Origin: Spirosoma endbachense
GTDB lineage: Bacteria > Bacteroidota > Bacteroidia > Cytophagales > Spirosomataceae
NCBI RefSeq assembly: GCF_010233585.1
Contig: NZ_CP045997.1
Span: 7,486,621-7,550,620 of the forward strand
Direction: 5' to 3'
DNA: 64,000 nt
The position numbers and the translations under genes are program-made. Position 1 is the stretch's first letter. Every line of letters begins with the position of its first letter. Under the pieces are notes generated by a model. That model was not told the origin of the DNA. It saw nothing but the letters and a program-made list of their open reading frames with translations, and searched no databases. Of the stretch, positions 45,041 to 53,272 are shown in pieces.

Positions 45041-45736
45041 ATGAGCAAAAAGAACAGCGGACTGGATTTTTTGGAAGATCCAGACGCATTAGAAGGGAAA
45101 TTAGAGGATGTTGGAGATTTCTTCCAACAGAATCGAAATATTGTGCTGGGTGTACTTGGCGGTATCGTACTGCTCGTCTTCGGTTACGTTGGCTATCGGT
45201 ATTATGTAAGCAGCCAGGACGAAACAGCGCAGGTCGAAATGTTCCCATCGGTCTATCAACTGGAAGCCGATTCGCTGAAGAAAGCCCTCAATGGCGATGG
45301 CAAAAGCCCCGGTTTACTGGCTGTTGCTGATAATTATAGCGGAACACCGGCCGGCAACCTGGCCGAATTCGAATCTGGCCTTGGCTTACTGAAGCAAGGA
45401 AAGTATGACGAAGCCATTGAGCATCTGAAGAGCTTCAGTTCGTCAGATTTGCTGGTGCAGGCTCGTGCTTACGCTTTGATCGGCGATGCGTACGTAGAAA
45501 AGAAAAGCTATGACGAAGCAGCTGACTATTATCAGAAGGCGGCCGATTATAAGCCCAACAAGTTTTTTACGCCCGGTTATCTCCTGAAACTGGCGATTAC
45601 GCACGAACAGGCTAAACAGAACGATAAAGCCATTCAGGCATATAACGATATTATCGAAAAGTACCCACAATCTGCCGAGGCCGTTAGTGCCAAGAAGTAT
45701 AAATCCGTGCTCGAAGCAACGGTCGGCGAGTCGTAG
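45041..45736 (+). CDS. tetratricopeptide-repeat membrane-anchored protein
   Basis: 231 residues. A cytosolic N-terminus, one membrane helix (about 33-54: IVLGVLGGIVLLVFGYVGY) and a periplasmic TPR region (about 90-225) with repeats such as LKQGKYDEAIEHL, YVEKKSYDEAADYYQKA and EQAKQNDKAIQAYNDI. The single-anchor-plus-TPR plan is like YfgM/BamD-type helpers, which assist protein folding or complex assembly at the envelope; the exact partner is unknown. Followed by an intrinsic terminator. Confidence 0.88.
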   Translation: MSKKNSGLDFLEDPDALEGKLEDVGDFFQQNRNIVLGVLGGIVLLVFGYVGYRYYVSSQDETAQVEMFPSVYQLEADSLKKALNGDGKSPGLLAVADNYSGTPAGNLAEFESGLGLLKQGKYDEAIEHLKSFSSSDLLVQARAYALIGDAYVEKKSYDEAADYYQKAADYKPNKFFTPGYLLKLAITHEQAKQNDKAIQAYNDIIEKYPQSAEAVSAKKYKSVLEATVGES

Positions 45737-45761
45737 GCGTACTTGAATAACTCAATACAGC

Positions 45762-45797
45762 AAAGGACAAAGCCGACCGAGGTTTTGTCCTTTTTTA
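45762..45797 (+). terminator. intrinsic terminator after the TPR gene
   Basis: AAGGACAAA/TTTGTCCTT stem (about 45763-45771 and 45784-45792) with a run of T's (45791-45796), 27 bases past the stop codon. Confidence 0.85.
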
Positions 45798-45801
45798 TTG
45801 G

Positions 45802-45890
45802 TTTTGTCATGCCAACGAAGGAAGCATCTTTGGCTGGCTCTTAATCCTTTCTTTGCTGTCGAAGATGCTTCCTTCGTTGGCATAACAAAA
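45802..45890 (+). repeat. 29-bp hairpin with TTTTGTCATGC ends
   Basis: Arms 45802-45830 and 45862-45890, 28 of 29 paired, 31-base loop. It directly follows the terminator and ends just before ribH. Its outermost bases match those of the hairpin at 11023-11084. Confidence 0.85.
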
Positions 45891-45892
45891 AA

Positions 45893-46393
45893 ATGGCTAC
45901 TGACTTAAAAAACCTTAGTGTCTTTTCAACGGACGAACTCCCGGACGTGAGCCTCCGGCGGTTTGCGATTCTCGTCTCCGAATGGAATACGGAAGTTACT
46001 GAAGCGCTGTTTTCCGGCGCTTATCAAACCTTGCTTCAGCATGGTGCCAAAGCCGAAAATATTATTCGGGGCAATGTGCCGGGCAGCTATGAACTGAGTT
46101 TAGGGGCGCAATGGTTTGCGCAGCGTAATGATATTGATGCGGTAATTGCGCTTGGTTGTGTTATTCAGGGCGAAACAAAGCACAATGATTACATCAACCA
46201 TGCTGTTGCTCAGGGTTTGACAAACGTTGGCCTTAAAACAGGGAAACCGGTTATTTTTGGTGTTTTAACGCCCAATGACCAACAGCAGGCTCTTGATCGG
46301 GCAGGAGGCAAACACGGTAATAAAGGCGACGAAGCCGCCATTACAGCCATAAAAATGCTTGGCCTACAGCAACAAGTTTATAGTAAATTTTAA
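45893..46393 (+). CDS. ribH: 6,7-dimethyl-8-ribityllumazine synthase
   Basis: 166 residues, normal length. Motifs: FAILVSEWN (substrate-binding Trp), VPGSYELSLGAQ, and ALGCVIQGETKHNDYI, with the His of KHND as the proton donor. It condenses 5-amino-6-ribitylaminouracil with 3,4-dihydroxybutanone phosphate in riboflavin synthesis and forms a capsid-like oligomer. No other rib gene is nearby. The start codon lies 2 bases beyond the right arm of the preceding hairpin. Confidence 0.97.
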   Translation: MATDLKNLSVFSTDELPDVSLRRFAILVSEWNTEVTEALFSGAYQTLLQHGAKAENIIRGNVPGSYELSLGAQWFAQRNDIDAVIALGCVIQGETKHNDYINHAVAQGLTNVGLKTGKPVIFGVLTPNDQQQALDRAGGKHGNKGDEAAITAIKMLGLQQQVYSKF

Positions 46394-46399
46394 AAAGCA

Positions 46400-46465
46400 A
46401 AAGAGTGAATGAAGGAAAGAATGAGTCAACTTTTTCCTATTCGCTCTTTCCCTTATTCACTCTTT
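46400..46465 (+). terminator. hairpin after ribH
   Basis: 11-bp outer arms (46400-46410 and 46455-46465) with imperfect inner pairing, 7 bases after the ribH stop and 7 bases before the aspartate kinase start. Confidence 0.5.
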
Positions 46466-46472
46466 CATTATT

Positions 46473-47798
46473 ATGCACGTCTGGAAATTTGGCGGTACAT
46501 CGGTCGGGAAGCCCGAGCGCATGCAGTCCATCCGTACCTTAATCACCGAAGACAATACCCGTAAAATTGTCGTTCTGTCGGCCCTGTCCGGCTCAACCAA
46601 CACGCTGTTAGCCATTGGCGAAGCACTTAAGGCAAATGACGACGGTGAGGCTAATGCGAAAATTGATTCGCTAAAAGCTCATTACGACGGCTTTATTGGT
46701 GAATTATATAACACGCCTGAAGGTAAGGCGGCTGGCCAACAGATTATCGATAATGAGTTTTCATTTATCCGGTCGTTGACGCGCGTCAAGCCATTTACGC
46801 TTAAGCAGGAAAAAGAGCTGGTTGCTGAAGGTGAACTATTGAGTACGCAGATGTTTCATGCCTATCTGGTTGAAGAAGGTGTTCCGTCAACGCTCCTGCC
46901 TGCGCTTGAGTTTATGCGGATCGACGCCGATAATGAACCGGAAATTCAATATACGCAGGAGAAGCTGGCAGAAATGCTGCCCCAACACGACGATAAGCAA
47001 ATTGTTGTAACCCAGGGCTTTATCTGCCGTAATCCGCGTGGCGAAGTAGATAACCTGAAACGGGGTGGTTCTGATTACACGGCGTCGTTGATTGGCGGAG
47101 CCATCCGGGCCGATGAGATTCAGATCTGGACCGATATTGATGGAATGCATAACAACGATCCGAGGATTGTTAAAAATACGTTCCCGGTTCGTGAGCTGAC
47201 ATTTGATGAAGCAGCAGAACTGGCTTATTTCGGGGCCAAAATTCTGCATCCGTCCACGATAACGCCCGCACGAATGTTTGGCGTACCCGTGCGGCTCAAA
47301 AATACAATGGACCCCAGCGCTCCCGGAACACTCATTGCTGACCGCACGAGCGACCAGGTGTTTAAAGCAATTGCGGCTAAAGATGGCATTACAGCTTTGT
47401 ATATCCACTCGACCCGTATGCTGAATGCGTATGGCTTCCTGCGCCGGATTTTTGAGATCTTTGAGAAGTATAAAACGCCGGTCGATATGCTGGCAACGTC
47501 GGAGGTGTCTGTATCAGTCACGGTCGATAATATCGACCGGATCAAGGAGATTTCGGATGAGTTAAGTACGTTCTGTTCGCTGGAAGAGCCTGATTATGAC
47601 CAAACCATTATTTGTATTGTCGGTAATTTTAGTGCCGACAATGAAGGAGTGGCTGTTCGGGTATTTAACGCCATGAAAAATATTCCAATCCGGATGATTT
47701 CATACGGTGGCACTGAAAGTAACCTGTCGCTTCTCGTTCATAGTCGTTATAAAGCTGAAGCGCTGAATGCCTTGAACGAAGGATTGTTTTCTGTTTAA
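46473..47798 (+). CDS. aspartate kinase
   Basis: 441 residues, a stand-alone enzyme without a homoserine dehydrogenase domain. Kinase N-terminus K5-F-G-G-T-S-V-G, then GGSDYTASLIGGAI and TDIDGMHNNDPRI. Two ACT domains at the C-terminus (about 310-441: DMLATSEVSVSVTVDN, IPIRMISYGGTESNLSLLV) should bind Lys or Thr for feedback control. It makes aspartyl-phosphate, the first step to Lys, Met and Thr. A 15-bp hairpin follows, separating it from the MNT/HEPN genes. Confidence 0.95.
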   Translation: MHVWKFGGTSVGKPERMQSIRTLITEDNTRKIVVLSALSGSTNTLLAIGEALKANDDGEANAKIDSLKAHYDGFIGELYNTPEGKAAGQQIIDNEFSFIRSLTRVKPFTLKQEKELVAEGELLSTQMFHAYLVEEGVPSTLLPALEFMRIDADNEPEIQYTQEKLAEMLPQHDDKQIVVTQGFICRNPRGEVDNLKRGGSDYTASLIGGAIRADEIQIWTDIDGMHNNDPRIVKNTFPVRELTFDEAAELAYFGAKILHPSTITPARMFGVPVRLKNTMDPSAPGTLIADRTSDQVFKAIAAKDGITALYIHSTRMLNAYGFLRRIFEIFEKYKTPVDMLATSEVSVSVTVDNIDRIKEISDELSTFCSLEEPDYDQTIICIVGNFSADNEGVAVRVFNAMKNIPIRMISYGGTESNLSLLVHSRYKAEALNALNEGLFSV

Positions 47799-47801
47799 AT
47801 T

Positions 47802-47837
47802 TGTCTGCCATATCGTCAAAATACGATATGGCAGACA
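47802..47837 (+). terminator. hairpin after aspartate kinase
   Basis: 15-bp perfect arms (47802-47816 and 47823-47837), 6-base loop CAAAAT, starting 4 bases after the aspartate kinase stop. Confidence 0.7.
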
Positions 47838-47853
47838 TTAAACAATTCATGAT

Positions 47854-48162
47854 ATGACCAATACCGAATTCTTACAGGAAGTTAAACGGTATGTTCATGA
47901 GCTTGATCCGCAAGCTGAAGTGTGGCTGTTTGGGTCGCGGGCACGGGGTGATTTTCGTGAAGATTCGGATTGGGATTTTCTGATTTTATCCGATAAACCG
48001 GTCGATAGGAACTATAAACGCCTTATTAGAGATCATCTGTTTTATTTGGGGCTAGACAGCGAACGAATAATTGGTACAATCATTCAAAATAAATCGACTT
48101 GGGAAACATTGGAGTTGACTAATCTCCACCAAAATATTCGCGAAGACGGCCAATTGGTATGA
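47854..48162 (+). CDS. MNT-type nucleotidyltransferase (antitoxin-like)
   Basis: 102 residues, a minimal nucleotidyltransferase: the G27-S28 motif (LFGSRARG) and the acidic pair D39-W-D41 are the catalytic elements of the polymerase-beta fold. Such proteins pair with a HEPN protein, as here (4-bp overlap with the next gene). In characterised MNT/HEPN modules the nucleotidyltransferase neutralises the HEPN RNase by AMPylating it, or acts by binding. The third carboxylate of the family was not located with confidence. Confidence 0.88.
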   Translation: MTNTEFLQEVKRYVHELDPQAEVWLFGSRARGDFREDSDWDFLILSDKPVDRNYKRLIRDHLFYLGLDSERIIGTIIQNKSTWETLELTNLHQNIREDGQLV

Positions 48163-48548
48163 GGAAAACGAAAGACGAGATTTTGGCATTTCGTTTAAGC
48201 AAGTCGGATAAAGATCTCAAGGCTGCAAAAACACTGATGGCTTCCAATGATTGGGCCGTTGCCATAAATCGTCTTTATTATGCCGCTTTCCATGCTGTTT
48301 CAGCTTTGCCGTTCCAGAATGATATAAAAGCAAAAGCACATTCTGGCGCGAAAGCAATGCTGGAGTTACACTTCGTTAAAGCAGGTATATTGCCTGTTGA
48401 ATGGGGCCGATTTTACGCACAATTGTTTGATGAACGTAATGATAGCGACTACGAAGATTTTGCCATTTTCACGGCCGAAGACGTACTTCCATTACTCCCG
48501 AAAACCCAGGAATTCATAGTCGAGATTAAACGTCTGATAAATACATAG
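48159..48548 (+). CDS. HEPN domain protein (putative RNase partner)
   Basis: 129 residues, helical. The HEPN core shows a long first helix with a Lys-rich face, the AINRLYYAAFHAVSAL segment typical of PF05168-type HEPN, and a late R93-N94-x3-Y98 (ERNDSDYEDF) where the family's catalytic R-x4-6-H normally lies. The His is replaced by Tyr, as in many PF05168 members, so RNase activity is uncertain. It overlaps the MNT gene by 4 bases, so the two are translationally coupled; serS starts 2 bases after its stop. Confidence 0.85.
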   Translation: MRKTKDEILAFRLSKSDKDLKAAKTLMASNDWAVAINRLYYAAFHAVSALPFQNDIKAKAHSGAKAMLELHFVKAGILPVEWGRFYAQLFDERNDSDYEDFAIFTAEDVLPLLPKTQEFIVEIKRLINT

Positions 48549-48550
48549 GA

Positions 48551-49837
48551 ATGCTTCAACTTAATTTCATCCGCGAGAATAAAGAAACGACACTGGCAGG
48601 ATTGCGCAAGAGACACTTTGCGAATGCTGAAGCCGTAGTTGAGCAGGTATTAACGATCGATCAGCAACGACGGGATACACAACGCGATCTCGACGATGTG
48701 TTAGCGCAATCGAATGCCAAAGCAAACCAGATCGGAGCCTTGATGAAAGCTGGTGATAAAGCGGCTGCCGATGCTGCTAAAACAGAAACCGCTGCACTGA
48801 AAGCCCGTTCGAAAGAGCTGGCCGATACATTGCGCCAGCTGGAAGCCGACCTGCAAACTGTTCTGGTAACTATACCCAATTTGCCCCATAGCAGTGTTCC
48901 TGAGGGACGTTCTGCTGACGATAACGAAGTTGTTCTGGAACATGGTGAGAAGCCAACCCTCTCAGAATCGGCTCAGCCACACTGGGAACTCATCAAGAAA
49001 TACGACATTATCGATTTCGAACTGGGCGTTAAGATTTCGGGTGCTGGGTTTCCCGTTTATAAAGGGAAAGGTGCCCGCATTCAGCGAGCCATGATCAACT
49101 TCTTCCTGGATGAGGCATTAAACGCTGGATTTACAGAAATACAACCGCCTATCGTAGTCAATGAAGATTCGGGTTTTGGTACCGGGCAATTACCTGATAA
49201 AGAGGGCCAAATGTATTATGTGACTGAGGATAAGCTGTACCTGATTCCGACGGCTGAAGTCCCTATTACGAACATTTACCGTGATGTAATTCTGCCCGAG
49301 AGTCAGTTGCCGGTTAAAAATGTTGGCTATACACCTTGTTTTCGGCGGGAAGCGGGTTCATGGGGCGCACATGTACGCGGGCTGAACCGGCTGCACCAGT
49401 TCGATAAGGTGGAGATTGTACGAATTGAAAAGCCCGAAAATTCCTATGCGGCTCTGGAAGAAATGAGCCAGCATGTACAATCGCTGTTACAAAAGCTCGA
49501 ATTGCCCTATCGGGTGTTGCGGCTCTGCGGTGGCGATATGGGCTTTACATCGGCTCTGACCTACGATATGGAAGTCTGGTCGGCGGCTCAGCAACGCTGG
49601 CTGGAAGTAAGTTCAGTGTCAAATTTTGAGACCTATCAGGCAAACCGATTGAAGCTTCGCTCAAAAATTGACCGGGGTGACGGACCTGGGAAAATGCAGC
49701 TTTTGCACACCCTCAACGGATCGGCCCTGGCCTTACCCCGAATTCTGGCGTCTATTCTGGAAAATAATCAAACCGCAGAAGGCATACGAATCCCGAAAGT
49801 ATTGGTGCCATACTGCGGCTTTGACGTAATCGATTAA
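48551..49837 (+). CDS. serS: serine--tRNA ligase
   Basis: 428 residues. The N-terminal tRNA-binding coiled coil (about 1-110) precedes the class II core: motif 2 with FRREAGSWG, then LRLCGGDMGF and EVSSVSNFETYQANR, and motif 3 LNGSALALPRILASI. It charges tRNA(Ser), and tRNA(Sec) where present. The start codon is 2 bases downstream of the HEPN stop, so transcription of this essential gene passes through the MNT/HEPN pair unless an internal promoter exists. Its stop shares the TTAA with the convergent gene's stop. Confidence 0.97.
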   Translation: MLQLNFIRENKETTLAGLRKRHFANAEAVVEQVLTIDQQRRDTQRDLDDVLAQSNAKANQIGALMKAGDKAAADAAKTETAALKARSKELADTLRQLEADLQTVLVTIPNLPHSSVPEGRSADDNEVVLEHGEKPTLSESAQPHWELIKKYDIIDFELGVKISGAGFPVYKGKGARIQRAMINFFLDEALNAGFTEIQPPIVVNEDSGFGTGQLPDKEGQMYYVTEDKLYLIPTAEVPITNIYRDVILPESQLPVKNVGYTPCFRREAGSWGAHVRGLNRLHQFDKVEIVRIEKPENSYAALEEMSQHVQSLLQKLELPYRVLRLCGGDMGFTSALTYDMEVWSAAQQRWLEVSSVSNFETYQANRLKLRSKIDRGDGPGKMQLLHTLNGSALALPRILASILENNQTAEGIRIPKVLVPYCGFDVID

Positions 49838-50109
49838 CAGTCGCAGGAGTAGTTGCCATATCCCGGATAGCGAGGTGATAAATGGCCGGAAACGCTGACA
49901 ACCCGATCGAGCGGGATGATATCACCCGTAGCCAGTTCAAGCCATTCGGTTCCGTCCTGAAAGACGAGTTGTTTAATTGTAACGTCAGCTTTTATAAACT
50001 CGCTCAGGTCGGTTAAGTACTCGATCCGTACAAATTTACCCGGAACGATGGCGGCCCGAAACAGGGTGTCGGAGGCAATGAAGTCAGGTTTATTCAGTAA
50101 GGTTTCCAT
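49834..50109 (-). CDS. hypothetical protein
   Basis: 91 residues from ATG 50109; an in-frame ATG at 50163 lies inside the terminator hairpin of the upstream gene, so the shorter form is preferred. No family recognised. It is beta-rich in look (FVRIEYL, LVFQDGTEWLEL) and ends YGNYSCDC. Cytosolic. Its stop codon overlaps that of serS by 3 bases in the opposite direction. Confidence 0.65.
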   Translation of the reverse strand: METLLNKPDFIASDTLFRAAIVPGKFVRIEYLTDLSEFIKADVTIKQLVFQDGTEWLELATGDIIPLDRVVSVSGHLSPRYPGYGNYSCDC

Positions 50110-50127
50110 ACTCTTAGAACAATCTAT

Positions 50128-50174
50128 AAAAACGAAACGTGCCACAGTGATAAACCGTGGCACGTTTCGTTTTT
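50128..50174 (-). repeat. dispersed hairpin element, copy D, terminator of the DUF349 gene
   Basis: Perfect 18-bp arms (50128-50145 and 50157-50174), 11-base loop; AACGTGCCAC/GTGGCACGTT core. On the minus strand it starts 14 bases after the DUF349 stop and its left arm ends in a T-run, so it should terminate transcription. Confidence 0.85.
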
Positions 50175-50187
50175 TGCTTAAATCAGA

Positions 50188-51465
50188 CTAGTATCCTACT
50201 GTTTCCAGTTGCTTCTGGAATTCACGCAGAATCGTTTCTTTCATGGCGATCTTACGCTTCTGGGTATTTATCTTATTCAGTACCTGTTTGTCGGCATCAT
50301 TGTTGGGATCGAGACCATCGGCATCCTGAAGCGCGAATTGTAAATCGCTTTTCTCCCGTTTGACCAGGTATTCCATTTCCCTGATTTTCGTCCGAATCTG
50401 CTCTGCCTGACTTTTTAGTTCAAAGGCTGGATATTTACGGGATAGGACCCGACCGAGGTAGCTAAGCTCAAAAATCTTATCGCAGGCGGCCCGGAAGCGT
50501 TCATTCAGTGTCTTATCCTGCAACTTGAAGGGCACCCGGATTTCTTTCCAGCTATTGAGCAGAACTTTCGCCCGTTCGGCGGCTGCGAAAATATCCGACT
50601 GTTTCGAGAGCCGTTCGGCTTCGTCGGCCATTTTCATCTGCGCTTCAATACGCGGGTCGATTTTCTTCTCAATAACGATCCCTTTAACCTCATTGTATTT
50701 GGCATAAAAGGTCGTTGTGGCTCTCTTAAATTGCTTATAGAGTTTGCCACTTTTCTTGATAGGAACCTCGCCGACCATTTTCCAGGCGTTGTTGAGCCGA
50801 CGCACTTCCTGAAAAGCTGCGTCCAGGTCGCCAAGCCGATTCGCACGGAAAGCCAGCCGAATGAGCTCGTCGTACTTATCCAGTCGTTCCTGAATAACCT
50901 TGTTCTGCTCATTAAAGAATTCACGTCGACGCTGGAAGAATCCATCCAGTAATTCCTGGAATCGGGCTTCAATCTCGGGTTCCGTGCTCTTGTCAACTGG
51001 GCCGGTCTTGATCCATTTCGTCTTGATTTCCTGCAAGGCGTCGGCCGTTGCCCGCCAGTCTGTACTATTAACAATGGCTTCAGCTTCTACGATCAGCGCA
51101 TTTTTAATCTCCAGATTCTTGAGCTGGTTGACCGTAATCAACTCTGCCAGTAGCTTTTCCTGTGCATCCAGCCGATCGAGCAGGGGCGGAAAATCGCCGA
51201 GGGCATCAAACCCGAGCAGTTTTTTTCGAAGCTGAACCAGTTTAGTCAGATAAGAACCCTTGTTCTGGGCTTCTTCAATGTCTTTTTCTAACTGGCCGAC
51301 TTTGTTCTCAGCAATGATGAAGCGATTCTTAAAATAGTCGAGCGCTTCCTGCTCGGTGCGTTTAACTTCGCCAATCTGGCGATCTTCGTAATCCAGGTAG
51401 CCTTTCAAAAATACCTTTCCGTCTTTGACGTAACCGTATTCGTCTACCAGTGAAGCGTTTTCCAT
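50188..51465 (-). CDS. DUF349 domain protein
   Basis: 425 residues, almost all helix. Several DUF349 units (each about 70 residues with a conserved W-K-x-[I/V/T] core) are visible: IKTKWIKTGPV, NAWKMVGEVPI and LLNSWKEIRVPF. Strongly charged (Lys/Glu/Asp), with coiled-coil ends; no membrane segment. DUF349 proteins of Bacteroidota have no established activity, though a cytoplasmic scaffold role is likely from the repeats. Divergent from ettA, whose promoter starts 9 bases from this gene's start. Confidence 0.88.
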   Translation of the reverse strand: MENASLVDEYGYVKDGKVFLKGYLDYEDRQIGEVKRTEQEALDYFKNRFIIAENKVGQLEKDIEEAQNKGSYLTKLVQLRKKLLGFDALGDFPPLLDRLDAQEKLLAELITVNQLKNLEIKNALIVEAEAIVNSTDWRATADALQEIKTKWIKTGPVDKSTEPEIEARFQELLDGFFQRRREFFNEQNKVIQERLDKYDELIRLAFRANRLGDLDAAFQEVRRLNNAWKMVGEVPIKKSGKLYKQFKRATTTFYAKYNEVKGIVIEKKIDPRIEAQMKMADEAERLSKQSDIFAAAERAKVLLNSWKEIRVPFKLQDKTLNERFRAACDKIFELSYLGRVLSRKYPAFELKSQAEQIRTKIREMEYLVKREKSDLQFALQDADGLDPNNDADKQVLNKINTQKRKIAMKETILREFQKQLETVGY

Positions 51466-51473
51466 TACTATAC

Positions 51474-51504
51474 TTGGTTAAGGCTGCGCTGTGGGTTAAT
51501 TTTG
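51474..51504 (+). promoter_or_regulatory. promoter of ettA
   Basis: TTG (51474-51476), 20 bases, TAATTTTG (51497-51504), the best consensus match of the window. About 35 bases upstream of ATG 51540. Confidence 0.75.
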
Positions 51505-51539
51505 AGGACAATTGCCAACCACAAATCTATTAGAAATTA

Positions 51540-53207
51540 ATGAGCCAGGAAACCATAATTTTCTCCATGGCGGGCGTGAGTAAAAATATTCCGCCTAACC
51601 GACAAATCCTAAAGAACATATACCTTTCCTTTTTTTATGGTGCTAAAATTGGTGTTTTGGGCTTAAATGGCTCCGGTAAATCAACACTTTTACGCATCAT
51701 TGCTGGTATTGACAAAAACTATACTGGTGAGGTAGTTTTTTCTCCTGGCTATTCGGTTGGCATGCTCGAGCAGGAACCGCAGTTTGCCCCCGGCAAGACT
51801 GTTCGGGAAGTAGTTGAGGAAGGTGTGCAGGAAGTTGTCAACTTACTCAAAGAATTTGACGAGATCAACGAAGCCTTTGGCGATCCTGATGCCGACTTCG
51901 ATAAGCTGATTGAGCGGCAGGGCGAAGTACAGGAAAAACTTGATCACTACAATGCCTGGGAGCTCGATCAGAAGCTTGAACGGGCTATGGATGCGCTTCG
52001 TTGTCCGCCATCCGACGCTGTGATTGATAACCTCTCGGGTGGTGAAAAACGCCGGGTGGCCTTATGCCGTCTATTGCTTCAGCAGCCCGATGTTCTGTTG
52101 CTCGATGAGCCGACAAACCACCTGGATGCTGAATCTGTTCTTTGGCTGGAAGAACACCTACGCCAATACACAGGAACCGTCATCGCGGTAACACACGATC
52201 GCTATTTTCTGGATAACGTGGCTGGCTGGATTCTTGAGCTCGACCGGGGTGAAGGTATCCCCTGGAAAGGAAACTATTCGTCGTGGTTAGATCAGAAGCA
52301 ACAGCGACTGGCAAAAGAAGAAAAGACCGAGTCGAAACGGCAGAAAACCCTCCAGCGCGAGTTGGAATGGGTTAAAATGGCTCCCAAAGCTCGCCAGGCT
52401 AAATCAAAAGCCCGACTTGGGGCTTATGAGCGATTGCTGGATGAAGACAATCGCCAGAAAGAAGAACGGCTTGAAATTTTCATTCCGTCGGGTCCGCGGC
52501 TGGGGGCGAAAGTTATTGAAGCTGAGGATGTTGCCAAGGCATACGGCGACCGACTTCTGTTCGAACATTTAGGGTTTCGACTACCACAGGGAGGTATTGT
52601 CGGTATTATTGGCCCGAATGGAGCCGGAAAAACAACACTTTTTAAATTGATTACCGGGCGCGAAAAACCTGATGCTGGAACGTTTGACGTAGGCGAAACG
52701 GTAAAAGTCGCTTACGTTGATCAGGAACATGATGGGCTTGATCCGAACAAAACCGTATTTGAAACCATTTCGGGTGGTAATGAGTGGATTGTGATCGGCG
52801 GCAAACAATCGAATGCGCGTGCATACGTGAGCCGGTTCAATTTTGCGGGAGCCGATCAGGAAAAGAAAGTCGGGACACTGTCGGGTGGTGAGCGCAACCG
52901 CGTCCATCTGGCTATGACCCTCAAAGAAGGGGCAAATTTGCTTTTGCTTGATGAGCCGACCAACGATCTGGATGTTAATACGTTGCGGGCGCTGGAAGAA
53001 GGGTTAGAGAACTTCGCCGGTTGTGCCGTAGTCATCAGCCACGACCGATGGTTCCTTGACCGGATCGCCACACACATTCTTGCCTTCGAAGGCGATTCGC
53101 AGGTGTACTGGTTTGAAGGTAACTTTTCGGAATACGAAGAAAATCGACGTAAACGCCTAGGTTCAGACGCCACACCAACCCGAATTAAGTACAAGAAGCT
53201 GGTCTGA
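51540..53207 (+). CDS. ettA: energy-dependent translational throttle protein EttA (ABC-F)
   Basis: 555 residues, the same length as E. coli EttA. Two ABC domains: Walker A GLNGSGKST (41-49) and GPNGAGKTT (about 358), signatures LSGGEKRRVA (about 165) and LSGGERNR (447). Walker B motifs LLLDEPTNHLD and LLLDEPTNDLD, with catalytic His in the switch THDR/SHDR. The linker between the ABC domains is short and basic (EEKTESKRQKTLQ), as in EttA. It binds the ribosomal E site and gates translation by energy state. No membrane part. Confidence 0.96.
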   Translation: MSQETIIFSMAGVSKNIPPNRQILKNIYLSFFYGAKIGVLGLNGSGKSTLLRIIAGIDKNYTGEVVFSPGYSVGMLEQEPQFAPGKTVREVVEEGVQEVVNLLKEFDEINEAFGDPDADFDKLIERQGEVQEKLDHYNAWELDQKLERAMDALRCPPSDAVIDNLSGGEKRRVALCRLLLQQPDVLLLDEPTNHLDAESVLWLEEHLRQYTGTVIAVTHDRYFLDNVAGWILELDRGEGIPWKGNYSSWLDQKQQRLAKEEKTESKRQKTLQRELEWVKMAPKARQAKSKARLGAYERLLDEDNRQKEERLEIFIPSGPRLGAKVIEAEDVAKAYGDRLLFEHLGFRLPQGGIVGIIGPNGAGKTTLFKLITGREKPDAGTFDVGETVKVAYVDQEHDGLDPNKTVFETISGGNEWIVIGGKQSNARAYVSRFNFAGADQEKKVGTLSGGERNRVHLAMTLKEGANLLLLDEPTNDLDVNTLRALEEGLENFAGCAVVISHDRWFLDRIATHILAFEGDSQVYWFEGNFSEYEENRRKRLGSDATPTRIKYKKLV

Positions 53208-53224
53208 GATTATAATTGATTGTG

Positions 53225-53254
53225 TTTCCGCAGGCTCACTACGGCCTGCGGAAA
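53225..53254 (+). terminator. intrinsic hairpin after ettA
   Basis: 11-bp arms (53225-53235 and 53244-53254), 8-base loop, 18 bases past the ettA stop. It lies in the non-coding gap before ATG 53273. Confidence 0.7.
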
Positions 53255-53272
53255 ACGACAACTCCCTTTCTT

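Noticed and set aside
53216..53272. Upstream extension of the aminotransferase
   Set aside because: Would translate the ettA terminator hairpin; ATG 53273 starts the family's typical sequence.
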